Assembly: GCA_027619975.1 (NCBI GenBank) | Contig: JAQCGX010000011.1 | Coordinates: forward strand, 16,723-80,722 | Length of the DNA: 64,000 nucleotides | Reading direction: 5' to 3' | DNA from: Nitrospinota bacterium | GTDB taxonomy: Bacteria; Nitrospinota; Nitrospinia; Nitrospinales; VA-1 | Shown: in pieces, positions 1 to 8,483 of the stretch | Layout of the letters: each line of letters begins with the position of its first letter | Numbering within the stretch: position 1 is the first letter of the stretch | The notes under the pieces: model-generated | Seen by the model: the letters and a program-made list of their open reading frames with translations, nothing else | Database searches by the model: none | Told to the model about the DNA's origin: nothing | Translations under genes and position numbers: made by a program

Positions 1-30
1 TAAAAATAATTTAAAAACCATAACTTTTTT

Positions 31-525
31 TTGCTCCATCTCCTGATTTTTCTTTTGGTTGGGCTGGGGTTCGTGACTGATGTCACCGCACAAACTTTAT
101 ACGTTAAAAAATCAGGGACGAATCTCCAGGCCTCTGATTCGGCCAAGTCGAAAGTGATCGCAACCCTGAGCCAGGGAACTTCGGTTCAGGTGATCAAAAA
201 AGACAGTAAATTTTATCAGGTATCCGCCGGTGGGCAAACGGGCTGGATTTTCAAGTTCAAATTAACCGACAAGGCCCCCGAAAAATCAGGCGGCGATGCC
301 GGTTTATTGGGCGCATTGGGAGGAAGACAGAAAATAGCGGCCAATGAAGCCTCCTCTGGGTCGAGCATCCGTGGACTGAGCCCCATTGCTGAAAGGCACG
401 CGAAAAATAAGGGCATCGCGGAAGCAGATATTCAGGCCGTAAAACAAATGGAAGCATTCCATGTCGATCCCAAAGCAATGGAAGCTTTTCTTAAAGAAGG
501 GAAGTTGGGAGAATACGGGCAATAA
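31..525 (+). CDS. Exported SH3-like (SH3b) domain protein
   Basis: The 164-residue protein begins with a hydrophobic stretch ending in a signal-peptidase-like VTAQ site, so it is probably exported. Residues about 22-80 have the bacterial SH3 pattern (LYVKKSGTNLQA, a V-I-A-T-L-S-Q-G run, then GGQTGWIF), the fold common in envelope proteins that bind cell wall or protein partners. The remainder is Gly/Ser/Ala-rich with a charged C-terminus. The start is uncertain: this frame opens with TTG, no ribosome-binding site is evident, and the window edge is only 30 bases upstream. It lies 51 bases before the M48 protease gene in the same direction and probably shares its transcript. The exact role is unknown. 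Confidence 0.75.
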   Translation: MLHLLIFLLVGLGFVTDVTAQTLYVKKSGTNLQASDSAKSKVIATLSQGTSVQVIKKDSKFYQVSAGGQTGWIFKFKLTDKAPEKSGGDAGLLGALGGRQKIAANEASSGSSIRGLSPIAERHAKNKGIAEADIQAVKQMEAFHVDPKAMEAFLKEGKLGEYGQ

Positions 526-576
526 AGTTCAAACTGTCTTCACTTCCTCTACTAAATAATTTCGGTGAAATTTGAA

Positions 577-1572
577 ATGAAAAAAACCATTTTATTCCTC
601 ACTCTGTCTATTGTAAGTCTGCTGTGGGTGCAACCCTCGCATTCTTTTCGGTTGGATAAGTTTCTTGAGGAAGTGACCAAGCCTCCCCCCGAACCCAAAA
701 AACAACAAAGTCAGGAACCTGCGCAGGCGACCGAACCCCCTCATCAACCGGCCCAGCAAAAAGATGGCGGCGGCTTGATTGGCCTGGGAGAATCCTTCGG
801 CATCTTTGACGAAAAAACGACAAAAATTTTAAAATCGAGTGTCGGCACTCTGCAGGCCTTTCAGCCGATTGGCCTGGAAGAAGAAAAAGCCATTGGCGGG
901 TCACTGGCATTGCAGGTCTTCAATAAGTTTGGCGGCGTGTATAAAAACCCCGCTCTGCAAAACTATGTCAATCTGTTGGGAAAATCGGTGGCCGAGGTTT
1001 CCGACCGACCGGAAATTGAATACCATTTTGCCGTGCTGAATACAGACGCTCCCAACGCTTTCGCCACACCCGGAGGTTACGTTTTTGTAAGCGCCGGTCT
1101 CTTGCGTCTATTGCAGAATGAAGCTCAATTAGCCGGTGTGCTGGGGCACGAAATCGCCCACATCACCCAAAAACACGCATTGAAAACCCTGCAACGCAGC
1201 AAAATGCTTTCGGGATTGAGTGGCCTGACAATGGCGGCCATGGATAAAGACAATAGTTTGTTCGACCAGGTCATCAACGAGGTTTCCGAGGTTCTCTTCA
1301 CCCGTGGGTTGGATAAGGACCTCGAATTTGAAGCGGACAAATTTGGAATGGAATATGCCTATCGAATGGGCTATCACCCGGAAGGGCTGAAGAATTTTCT
1401 CCGAGTTCTCGGAAAATCCCAGGGAAGAGAATCTTCTATATTTCTCAGCACCCATCCCAGCCCGGCCTCCCGTTTCCAACAGCTTCTTGGATTATTACCC
1501 CAGTATAAGGGGGTCGCCCTCTATCCGGTACTCTCCAGGCGTTATCAGTCGACCATCAAAGGGCAATTATGA
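577..1572 (+). CDS. M48-family periplasmic zinc metalloprotease
   Basis: The zinc-protease motif HEIAH lies near residue 191 and is followed by an EADKFG segment supplying the third ligand, the arrangement of the M48 (HtpX/BepA/LoiP) family. The N-terminus is a signal peptide followed by a Pro/Gln-rich linker. BepA-like relatives degrade or help assemble outer-membrane proteins; a similar role here is inferred. The longest frame starts at a GTG at 565, but the ATG at 577 has GGTGA eight bases upstream and gives a normal signal peptide. No C-terminal TPR region as in BepA is seen. The stop overlaps the next gene by four bases, indicating translational coupling. Confidence 0.88.
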   Translation: MKKTILFLTLSIVSLLWVQPSHSFRLDKFLEEVTKPPPEPKKQQSQEPAQATEPPHQPAQQKDGGGLIGLGESFGIFDEKTTKILKSSVGTLQAFQPIGLEEEKAIGGSLALQVFNKFGGVYKNPALQNYVNLLGKSVAEVSDRPEIEYHFAVLNTDAPNAFATPGGYVFVSAGLLRLLQNEAQLAGVLGHEIAHITQKHALKTLQRSKMLSGLSGLTMAAMDKDNSLFDQVINEVSEVLFTRGLDKDLEFEADKFGMEYAYRMGYHPEGLKNFLRVLGKSQGRESSIFLSTHPSPASRFQQLLGLLPQYKGVALYPVLSRRYQSTIKGQL

Positions 1573-2042
1573 AGAAAACAGGAATCTTCCGGGAAGAACT
1601 CCCCGGAGAGAGAAAAAGCATCGTCAATCTGTTGATGACGGGGTACATCGTTACCATTTCATGTTTAGGCTATGCGGCGTTTTATATCTTTATCCAGATG
1701 GGACAACTGGAACGTATTGTCAACGCCATCAATATTGAAACTCAAACTCCGGAGCAGGTCCAGTTGCTAAAAAACCGGATGATCCGAAGCACCGGTCAAT
1801 TGAAGAATGAAATCGTGGGGCTATCCATTTTAGGCAGTTTGATATCCCTCATCGGCGGTATCTATACGATCAACATGGTGATTCGGCCTCTGCGCAAGCT
1901 CGTTGAATACACAGAAAAAAACGGCGAAACCACCCTTCCCGAATTCAAGACCAACACCGAGATCAAACAACTGGCAACCGCAATCACGGAACACTTTTCC
2001 CACTCCACGCCAACTTCCTCACCCATTGATTCGAAAAATTAG
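1569..2042 (+). CDS. Small two-helix membrane protein, HAMP-like
   Basis: The 157-residue protein has a short cytoplasmic N-terminus, a first membrane helix at about residues 20-42, an extracytoplasmic loop of about 50 residues, and a second helix at about 78-100. The second helix runs into a V-I-R-P-L-R-K-L-V-E-Y segment typical of the start of a HAMP linker. No kinase, cyclase or methyl-accepting domain follows; the protein stops after about 45 more residues. It looks like a signal-transducer input module without an output. It overlaps the M48 protease gene by ATGA, so the two are probably made together. The function is unknown. Confidence 0.7.
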   Translation: MKKTGIFREELPGERKSIVNLLMTGYIVTISCLGYAAFYIFIQMGQLERIVNAINIETQTPEQVQLLKNRMIRSTGQLKNEIVGLSILGSLISLIGGIYTINMVIRPLRKLVEYTEKNGETTLPEFKTNTEIKQLATAITEHFSHSTPTSSPIDSKN

Positions 2043-2060
2043 ACCTTAGAATATAGGGTA

Positions 2061-2828
2061 TCAGGACCCGGCAAAACCTCCCGTCATCCGGTCCAACTGT
2101 GCAGGGAGGGAAAAAACATCCTGGCGGGGGACTCCAATCTCATCCAGCAACTGCACAAAGAAAAAATAATCCATATTATTTTTTAGATTTTCCAATGCGA
2201 GCGTCACTTGCCCTTCCTCATGAGAAATGGGAACCCACTCTTCGCATATTTCAGGGAGGGTCAACGAGGCTTCTCCAGGCTTGCTCAAAAGACGGGCTAT
2301 TGTTGGAAGCTTATGAACTTTCTTTCTTTTTAGATTTTCATCTTTTTCAAGTCCCAGGTACTTGATGCACTTTTCGCGCAACAAAAGCCCTTTTTCCCAG
2401 GCTCCCGATTTTTCCCAACCCACTAAAAGCGCACTGCCTCGCACTTTTTCCAACTGCCGGTTCAAATCCTCTACCTGTTCTTGACGTCCCTCTTGCTTTA
2501 GCACCTTTTCCTCTTCTCTCGCCTCCCATTCTTTTCCCCAATGACTCTGGAGAAAATCCGGGTCCTGTTGTTTTTTCTTTTTCCAGGAATTGTAGCGAAC
2601 GGTGAGAACCGCTTCCTGCGTCATGCGGTCCAGTTCCGTGTGGGTTTGCATCGCTGTCTCAAAATCCAAAGATTTTGCCTGAGCGATCATCGTTGCATAT
2701 TTCTCAGGATCTTTTTCTTTCAATACCGCCAGGACGGGGGCCACTTTTAGCCCCCAAAAGACGCCGCCCCCCACCGAGACGATCACCAACAGGACAATCA
2801 ACACTTTGACGAAGCCGGGAATTTTCAT
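2061..2828 (-). CDS. Membrane-anchored coiled-coil protein of unknown function
   Basis: The 255-residue product starts with one hydrophobic segment (about residues 8-30, rich in Val/Leu/Ile, then GGGVFWG) that would anchor it in the inner membrane. The rest is charged, with a Lys/Glu/Gln-rich region around residues 80-130 likely to form a coiled coil. I recognise no family. It is convergent with the HAMP-like gene, 18 bases away. The 268 bases upstream hold a short hairpin (2980-2994, CCAGCG-taa-CGCTGG) and no clear gene. The frame is long and uninterrupted and composition matches the neighbours, so it is likely real. Confidence 0.65.
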   Translation of the reverse strand: MKIPGFVKVLIVLLVIVSVGGGVFWGLKVAPVLAVLKEKDPEKYATMIAQAKSLDFETAMQTHTELDRMTQEAVLTVRYNSWKKKKQQDPDFLQSHWGKEWEAREEEKVLKQEGRQEQVEDLNRQLEKVRGSALLVGWEKSGAWEKGLLLREKCIKYLGLEKDENLKRKKVHKLPTIARLLSKPGEASLTLPEICEEWVPISHEEGQVTLALENLKNNMDYFFFVQLLDEIGVPRQDVFSLPAQLDRMTGGFAGS

Positions 2829-3096
2829 AGCAAATGATTTTCTAAAACCCTGATCAGTCGTTTATTGGTTTCCTTAAAACCTGATCGACTATCTAAGCGA
2901 AAAACTAAACGTAAAACGGAAATTACGAGAATCAGGACGATTCCGCCTGCTGTAGAATCAAAGAGAAAAAACTAAGAAGCCAGCGTAACGCTGGACCTAA
3001 TATTTACGTGCGATGGGTTTGCCGGGAAACATTGCACAACGTGAACAATCCGCCCCTACGGTCATGTGCCAGGGGGTATAAAACCACCTGTGGGAA

Positions 3097-4653
3097 TTAA
3101 TGCTTGAAATGTCGAATGCCTGTAAATACCATCGCGATGTTCGCCTCATTCGCCGCCTGAATCACTTCCTCATCGCGAATGGACCCACCGGGTTGAATGA
3201 TAGCGGTCACTCCGCTTTTCGCCGCCGCATCTACGGAATCCCTGAAAGGAAAAAATGCGTCTGACGCCATGACGCTTGCCGCCAACGGTTTCTGAGCTTT
3301 ATCGACAGCCAACCTTGCGGAATCCACCCGGCTCATTTGCCCGGCTCCCATGCCAATGGTTTCCTGGTCGCGTGCGTAAATAATGGCATTTGATTTCACA
3401 TGCTTGGCAACCACCCAGGCAAACTTGAGATCTTTCATTTCTTTATCCGACGGTTGCCTTGCAGTCACGACTTTCAGCTTGGCAGGATCGTAAGTCACCG
3501 TATCCAGGTCCTGAATCAGCAAACCGCCGCTGATGCGTTTCACATCCGTTTCCTTGCCCGACCGCGACGAAGCCGCAGTGGGAATTTCCATCAGGCGGAT
3601 ATTTTTTTTGGTTGCCAGCAACTTCAACGCTTTCGCATCGAACCCTGGAGCAATAATAGCTTCCACAAAGTTATTAAGAATTTCCTGAGCCGTTTTTTCT
3701 TCTACGGGACGGTTGAAGCTCAAAATCCCCCCAAAGGCCGAAATCGGGTCGGTTTCTCTGGCTTTAATGAAAACTTCCAGCTGGTCGTCCCCCAAAGCCA
3801 CGCCGCTCGGGTTGGTGTGCTTGATGATGACTGCGGCTGTGGATTCAAATTCAGAAACCAATTCCCAGGCGGCATTCAGGTCGAGGATGTTGTTGAACGA
3901 CAATTCTTTTCCCTGAAGCTGGCGGGCGGATACAATGGTGGAAGATCCCGCATCGGCATGTCGGTACAAAGCGGCTGACTGGTGAGGGTTTTCCCCATAG
4001 CGCAGATCTTGAACTTTCTGATAGGAAGTCTGTAATACCTGAGGGAACTGCACCCCCTCTTCAACCTGGCCCGTTAAATAGCGGGAAATCATGGAATCAT
4101 AGCGGGCCGTATGGGTGAAGGCATCTCGGCTCAAGCGCATTCTCGTATTGCGGGTGACGGAGCCTGCGTGCGCCTCCATTTCCGTTATCACCGTTTCATA
4201 ATCCTTGGGATCGACAACCACCGTGACATCATTAAAGTTCTTCGCCGAGGAGCGCACCATCGCCGGACCGCCGATATCGATATTTTCCACGGCTTCCTCA
4301 AAAGTGCAATTTTCCCTGGCAATGGTATTTTCAAACGGGTACAGGTTGACGGCTACAAGATCGATGGCCTCGATACCGTGTTCGCTCATGGCTTGCATAT
4401 GGGCTTCCACATCCCGCCGTCCCAGGATGGCGCCATGAATTTTGGGATGCAGGGTTTTTATTCTACCGTCCATCATTTCCGGGAATCCGGTATAGTCCGC
4501 CACAAGCAGGACGGGGACGCCACTTTTCGCAAGCAGGTCGGCGGTTCCTCCCGTGGAAAGAATTTGCACGCCAAAGCCATGGAGTTTTTTGGCAAACTCG
4601 ACGATCCCGGTCTTGTCGGAAACACTGATCAATGCCCTTTTAATACATCTCAT
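3097..4653 (-). CDS. purH: Bifunctional AICAR transformylase / IMP cyclohydrolase
   Basis: This enzyme performs the last two steps of de novo IMP synthesis: formylation of AICAR with 10-formyl-THF, then ring closure. The 518-residue length is normal. The N-terminal third is the MGS-like cyclohydrolase domain (RALISVSDKTGIVEFAK, then STGGTADLL), and the C-terminal part contains the transformylase signature KHTNPSG and the LRYGENPHQSA segment. AAAGG lies six bases before the ATG. purC and purB lie about 20 kb away in the same window, also on the minus strand, so the purine genes are scattered rather than in one operon. Confidence 0.97.
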   Translation of the reverse strand: MRCIKRALISVSDKTGIVEFAKKLHGFGVQILSTGGTADLLAKSGVPVLLVADYTGFPEMMDGRIKTLHPKIHGAILGRRDVEAHMQAMSEHGIEAIDLVAVNLYPFENTIARENCTFEEAVENIDIGGPAMVRSSAKNFNDVTVVVDPKDYETVITEMEAHAGSVTRNTRMRLSRDAFTHTARYDSMISRYLTGQVEEGVQFPQVLQTSYQKVQDLRYGENPHQSAALYRHADAGSSTIVSARQLQGKELSFNNILDLNAAWELVSEFESTAAVIIKHTNPSGVALGDDQLEVFIKARETDPISAFGGILSFNRPVEEKTAQEILNNFVEAIIAPGFDAKALKLLATKKNIRLMEIPTAASSRSGKETDVKRISGGLLIQDLDTVTYDPAKLKVVTARQPSDKEMKDLKFAWVVAKHVKSNAIIYARDQETIGMGAGQMSRVDSARLAVDKAQKPLAASVMASDAFFPFRDSVDAAAKSGVTAIIQPGGSIRDEEVIQAANEANIAMVFTGIRHFKH

Positions 4654-4761
4654 TAGGGACCTTTAAAAATTGGAATTTATTGGATTTGTCATTCGCCAAT
4701 CCCTTACTTTAAAGGATTGACTCCTGGTTCAAGTTGGGCTTTTCGATGCGCCCATTCAATA

Positions 4762-4941
4762 TTAGATTCGAACCTTCTTTTTCTTGGGAGGAGTCTTACT
4801 GATCAAGGAATCGGGGGTGAGCGCCTCAATGATTCTGAGCATCCAAACGGGAAATGACCCTATGGTGTCAAATAATCCGGGCTCCTTATTTTGCCGGGCA
4901 AGGGCGGCGGCTTTTTTTCCTGGTTGTTTTTCTTTGTTCAT
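4762..4941 (-). CDS. Small lysine-rich hypothetical protein (59 aa)
   Basis: The small frame encodes a basic protein with a central hydrophobic stretch (IGSFPVWMLRIIEALTP) and a C-terminus of K-K-K-K-V-R-I. A GAGG lies six bases before the ATG at 4941, while the upstream TTG that extends the frame by four codons overlaps that ribosome-binding site. This supports the shorter start. No family is recognised. It lies upstream of purH on the same strand, 108 bases away. The good ribosome-binding site is the main argument for reality; the length leaves doubt. Confidence 0.45.
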   Translation of the reverse strand: MNKEKQPGKKAAALARQNKEPGLFDTIGSFPVWMLRIIEALTPDSLISKTPPKKKKVRI

Positions 4942-5143
4942 GGATTTCCTCAAGGGTTCAAGCGTGCAAGTCTTTTCCAGCCAACCCTGTGTCAGATTAA
5001 CAAAATTTGAGTTGCGAAATGATACTATTTTTCAGCTCAAATTAAAATAAAAATTGTGCAATTAACTTTTAGCTCTAAAGCGTAAAATGCAGTCCTGAAC
5101 TCCAATTAAATCCCTGAACCGAATTATTTTACCGAGGGCAGGC

Positions 5144-6931
5144 TTACAGTTTCAGGCAAAGCCCGTGGGTGTACTTCCAGTCGATTTTGCTCTTAAGGTC
5201 CAGACTCCCAAATTGCTCTTCCAGATTTTGCACACAGCGTTGAATAAATTCTTTCAGAAACTCCCGGTTCTCGTCTGTCCAGGCCAGAGGTGTTTGCAAT
5301 AACCGGTCGTGAAAGGCTTGCACGATATCCTCATGACAAACCCTGCCCTCATCGTTAAATATTTTTGGCAGGAAAATAACCTCAAGAAAACTTTTGGCCG
5401 CCACTTCTGGAAGCGGCGCGCAGGAGATTTCCTTGAACAGAGAAAAACGCGCCAGAGCGGTCGTCATCCAGGTGGTAAAATCCATATTGGATTTATTTTC
5501 CGGGAAGTCACATTCAATTAATATCTGACTCATCGCGTTTTCTGTAAGATCCAGACACTTCCTGGAGAAGCGAACCATAAACACCCATCGACTCAAAAGA
5601 GCATCCGCTCCGAGAATGTCATCAAGTGTTTCAAAGTTACGCTCTTCTATAGAGTCTTCCTCCTCCGCAAAATGAAGAACCTGGGGAAATCGATGAATAA
5701 GAGCTGTCAATTGCTCCTTTTCAAAGGGAGTCAAAAACGGGTCTAGATACGTTCCCTGCTCTTTTAAAAATGATTCCGCCTTCCACTTCAAACTCATCAA
5801 TCGGTGATATCCTGCTTGAAAAAGAAACCGCATCCAGGATCGTTCGAGAAGATTTTTGCCCTTTTGCGGGTCGCCTTCAGCGGCGAGGTCCAGAGCAATA
5901 TTGATATACCCTAAAACCTTGCGGAAAACTTTTCCCCGGTTTGCAAAATCCGCCGGGTCCTCCCGGTCCGCGACCATAACTTTATTAGCCAGACACACCA
6001 GCTCCCAGTGAATCGCATCCAGTCGGTTCCCATCCATAAGCAAAGCCACACATTGCCCAAAAAAGGTGGAGGAGTCGGCTTCAGCCAGCATATACTGCGG
6101 TGGAACCGGGGAATCTCCATCCCTGGAAAAATCCTCCGCATCGGGAACCTGGAGCTTGATGGACTCCACATCCAACGGACTGTATACCCCCAAAGCTTCT
6201 TCAATTTCCGGGAAGCCCCTGTCGGAAATACGAGTCATCCTCCAATGATAGGCTTTTTCAACGGTTTCCGTCAACGGGTACCAGATGACCGCTTCCATTA
6301 GAGAATTAAAAACCGAAGGGAAATTCGACCATAAGAGCAAAAGGAGCTTTCTAATGGGACCGGTTTCCTGAATTTTAAAAAAAATATCGTAAACGCCGTC
6401 CGGGGTGAAATGTTCCAACTCTTCCGTGCCTTCATAAGAATCGGTCATTTCGTCTTGTTTATAGACCTTGAAAAGAGCCTGCATCAGCATCACTTTTTGG
6501 TCAAACTCTTCGGTCATTAACCACTCGAGAGTCTGAGATTCATCGCATTTATCCAGAAGGACGATCCAATCCAGGGCCCGCTTGGGCTGAAACTTGTCGC
6601 CAACCCACCATTCCATGTCAAATATGAACTGCATTTGCTCACAATTCACCAAAAACAGAACGGGCAATGCCTCTCCCTCGCCGATGGCCTTGACCATCTG
6701 ATAAATTTCCTCAGGAGGAAGCGCGTGGACCACTTCCTCAGCCTGCTCTGAAAGTGTCAAGAGATTCTGTTTCTGCTCAGCCGGACATTGCGTGACACAA
6801 CGGGCCTGATCCTCAACGGACATTTGCGACAAGATTTTTTCCACTTCCCGAGGGTTCCGGGAAATCCAGTCCAAAGGAAACGGCAACCGGTTGACAGGAG
6901 TTTTTTTGAAATGGTCAATTATTTTGGTCAT
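5144..6931 (-). CDS. Large uncharacterised protein, DUF6178-like
   Basis: The 595-residue soluble protein has no signal peptide or membrane helix. It opens with N-R-L-P-F-P-L-D and an L-P-P-E-E-I-Y-Q-M-V-K-A-I-G-E-G-E-A segment, then an acidic, Trp-rich, mostly helical body. This pattern resembles the DUF6178 family that I recall from Desulfobacterota and Geobacter-like genomes, but I could not verify that by search. No catalytic motif is visible. It stands alone, about 200 bases from each neighbour, and could be a cytosolic scaffold or regulatory protein. The function is unknown. Confidence 0.8.
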   Translation of the reverse strand: MTKIIDHFKKTPVNRLPFPLDWISRNPREVEKILSQMSVEDQARCVTQCPAEQKQNLLTLSEQAEEVVHALPPEEIYQMVKAIGEGEALPVLFLVNCEQMQFIFDMEWWVGDKFQPKRALDWIVLLDKCDESQTLEWLMTEEFDQKVMLMQALFKVYKQDEMTDSYEGTEELEHFTPDGVYDIFFKIQETGPIRKLLLLLWSNFPSVFNSLMEAVIWYPLTETVEKAYHWRMTRISDRGFPEIEEALGVYSPLDVESIKLQVPDAEDFSRDGDSPVPPQYMLAEADSSTFFGQCVALLMDGNRLDAIHWELVCLANKVMVADREDPADFANRGKVFRKVLGYINIALDLAAEGDPQKGKNLLERSWMRFLFQAGYHRLMSLKWKAESFLKEQGTYLDPFLTPFEKEQLTALIHRFPQVLHFAEEEDSIEERNFETLDDILGADALLSRWVFMVRFSRKCLDLTENAMSQILIECDFPENKSNMDFTTWMTTALARFSLFKEISCAPLPEVAAKSFLEVIFLPKIFNDEGRVCHEDIVQAFHDRLLQTPLAWTDENREFLKEFIQRCVQNLEEQFGSLDLKSKIDWKYTHGLCLKL

Positions 6932-7120
6932 TTATTTAACAATTCCATCTGCAAAGGGAGACATCGGGGTCCATCCAACCCTCCCCAGCCTCAGGGAAAA
7001 TCAAAGAAACCCGTCGATGGATCATCCACGGAATAAGATTTCTAAAAACATTTAACTGGATTTCCGGTCAATTATAGTACCAATGGGCAGGCCGTTCAAC
7101 TTTGGATAAGAAAAAGCCTG

Positions 7121-7903
7121 TCAAGTTGAGGAAAGCATGGCCACGGTAATCATCCGTCCTGTAGTGCCTTCTCGTCGATAGGAAAAAAAGCGCCCCACTT
7201 CACAGGAGGTACATAAGCCGGTTTGGGAGATATTTTTTGGGTCCACCCCGGCATTTCGGGCATCTTCGATATTCGCGGCAAATAAATCGAGCATGCATTT
7301 CCCCGAGGGTGATTTTTTCACGAATCGGGCCCAACCCGTATATTGCTTTTTAAATGGCTCAATGCAGGAGGCATCGACCTCGTAACAGCATCCCCCGATA
7401 CCAGGCCCCATCCCCACGACAAGATCCTCAGGCTCGCATCCATAACTTTTCTGCATGGTTTTAATCGTTTTAAATAAAATATTCTGCGTGGTTCCCATCC
7501 TGCCGGCATGCACCACCCCTGCGACATGCAACCTGAAATCATATATCACGACGGGGACGCAATCTGCGGTCAACACGGCAATGGGTGTGTTGACGAGACT
7601 GGTAATGATGGCATCGGCAGGAATATCCGCCACTTTTTCAACGGAATTTACTGGGTCTTTCAATTCATAGACTCTATCACCGTGAACCTGCCGGACCTTA
7701 TAAACCTCGCCACCGTCGATACCGATGGATCGCAAGAACCATTGCCTGTGTAACGACACATTCTGCTCGTCCTTCAGAGTTCCAAAACTCAATTCGCCCT
7801 TAATGCCATCTTCTAACTCAAAGGATCTTGGACTGAAGGCATGGATCAGGCCCGCTTGCGCCGTTAGTGAATTTAGCGTGGTTGATTGGATGATCACTTG
7901 CAT
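7121..7903 (-). CDS. pgeF: PgeF/YfiH-type purine nucleoside phosphorylase (laccase-domain)
   Basis: The 260-residue protein carries the three segments of the DUF152/YfiH family: L-T-A-D-C-V-P-V, then V-V-H-A-G-R-M-G-T, then GPGIGGCCYEVD. Their Cys and His residues bind the catalytic zinc. Family members cleave purine nucleosides, and some edit peptidoglycan precursors; older annotations call them polyphenol oxidases. The usual family motif is HAGWRG, whereas here it reads HAGRMG, a small deviation near the metal site. The gene is monocistronic on the minus strand with no strong ribosome-binding site. Confidence 0.9.
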   Translation of the reverse strand: MQVIIQSTTLNSLTAQAGLIHAFSPRSFELEDGIKGELSFGTLKDEQNVSLHRQWFLRSIGIDGGEVYKVRQVHGDRVYELKDPVNSVEKVADIPADAIITSLVNTPIAVLTADCVPVVIYDFRLHVAGVVHAGRMGTTQNILFKTIKTMQKSYGCEPEDLVVGMGPGIGGCCYEVDASCIEPFKKQYTGWARFVKKSPSGKCMLDLFAANIEDARNAGVDPKNISQTGLCTSCEVGRFFSYRREGTTGRMITVAMLSST

Positions 7904-8223
7904 GTGAAATTATATAAAATATAAAAAATGTTTATTACCAATAACGGGCATTTCTTGTTTTACTTTCCATCTAATCGCAAAAAATTTACTCTGCCCCCCC
8001 GACTGGCTAGAAATCCTGCGCCTTTTATGCACCTCCTAAAAATTAAAATTGTATTTTAGCATTATCGACTCAAAAATTTTAAAGCTGTCTCCGATACATG
8101 CAATATGATTTAATGTCAATATTTTCTTGACTTTATGCCTATATTGAATAAAATATTTATATGCTTGTTTGAGCGCTGAAGCAAATACCTTAGTGGGAAA
8201 ATCAAGGCAAAAAGGAGATCTTG
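7904..8223. other. Intergenic region upstream of the lysine-rich small gene
   Basis: This 320-base AT-rich gap separates pgeF (leftward) from the small gene at 8224 (rightward). It contains the sigma70-like promoter listed separately and a leader of about 60 bases ending in an AAGGAG ribosome-binding site. I see no tRNA or other gene. Short frames on the minus strand around 8036-8337 are antisense products of the lysine-codon repeats and are not credible genes. Confidence 0.6.
8127..8154 (+). promoter_or_regulatory. Sigma70-like promoter for the lysine-rich small gene
   Basis: TTGACT at 8127-8132 and TAAAAT at 8149-8154 each match the sigma70 consensus at five of six positions, and the spacer is 16 bases. 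Transcription would begin near 8161 and give a leader of about 60 bases to the ATG at 8224. The surrounding sequence is AT-rich, so a chance match cannot be excluded. Confidence 0.5.
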
Positions 8224-8322
8224 ATGGCAACCAAGAAAAAAGTGGCAGCGAAAAAAGTAGTGAAGAAAAAAGTGGCAGCGAAAAAAGTAGTGAAGAAAAA
8301 AGTAGCGAAGAAAAGCGCCTGA
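8224..8322 (+). CDS. Tiny lysine-rich repeat protein (32 aa), histone-H1-like tail
   Basis: ATG at 8224 is preceded by AAGGAG at good spacing and a plausible promoter. The 32-residue product is built from a ten-residue unit, KKVAAKKVVK, repeated twice and followed by a partial third copy, with an MATK start and a KKSA end. The two units are also identical in DNA, a 30-bp direct repeat. Sixteen of the residues are lysine. Such K-x-A/V repeats resemble the C-terminal tails of histone H1 and the bacterial Hc1/AlgP-like proteins, which bind DNA; nucleic-acid binding here is inferred. A contiguous Lys/Ala/Val peptide with its own signals argues against noise. Confidence 0.7.
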   Translation: MATKKKVAAKKVVKKKVAAKKVVKKKVAKKSA

Positions 8323-8483
8323 GAATAAAACTGGCAAAAGCTCCCAGCTTGTCGCTTAGTTTATTTCTTATTCAATTTTCATTTAATCAATTTCCCGGTT
8401 CGGTTTTTTTTGTTTCAGCGCTCAAAAAGCCTTTTTTTTCAAGTGGATACCAGCCTAGACCAAGAATTTCTCTCCCCTCGAAG

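Noticed and set aside
3400..3978. 192-residue frame opposite purH
   Set aside because: Antisense shadow of a conserved gene; composition reflects complementary codons.
4784..5050. 88-residue plus-strand frame over the small gene at 4762-4941
   Set aside because: No ribosome-binding site, and the reverse frame has a good one. Still possible, but weaker.
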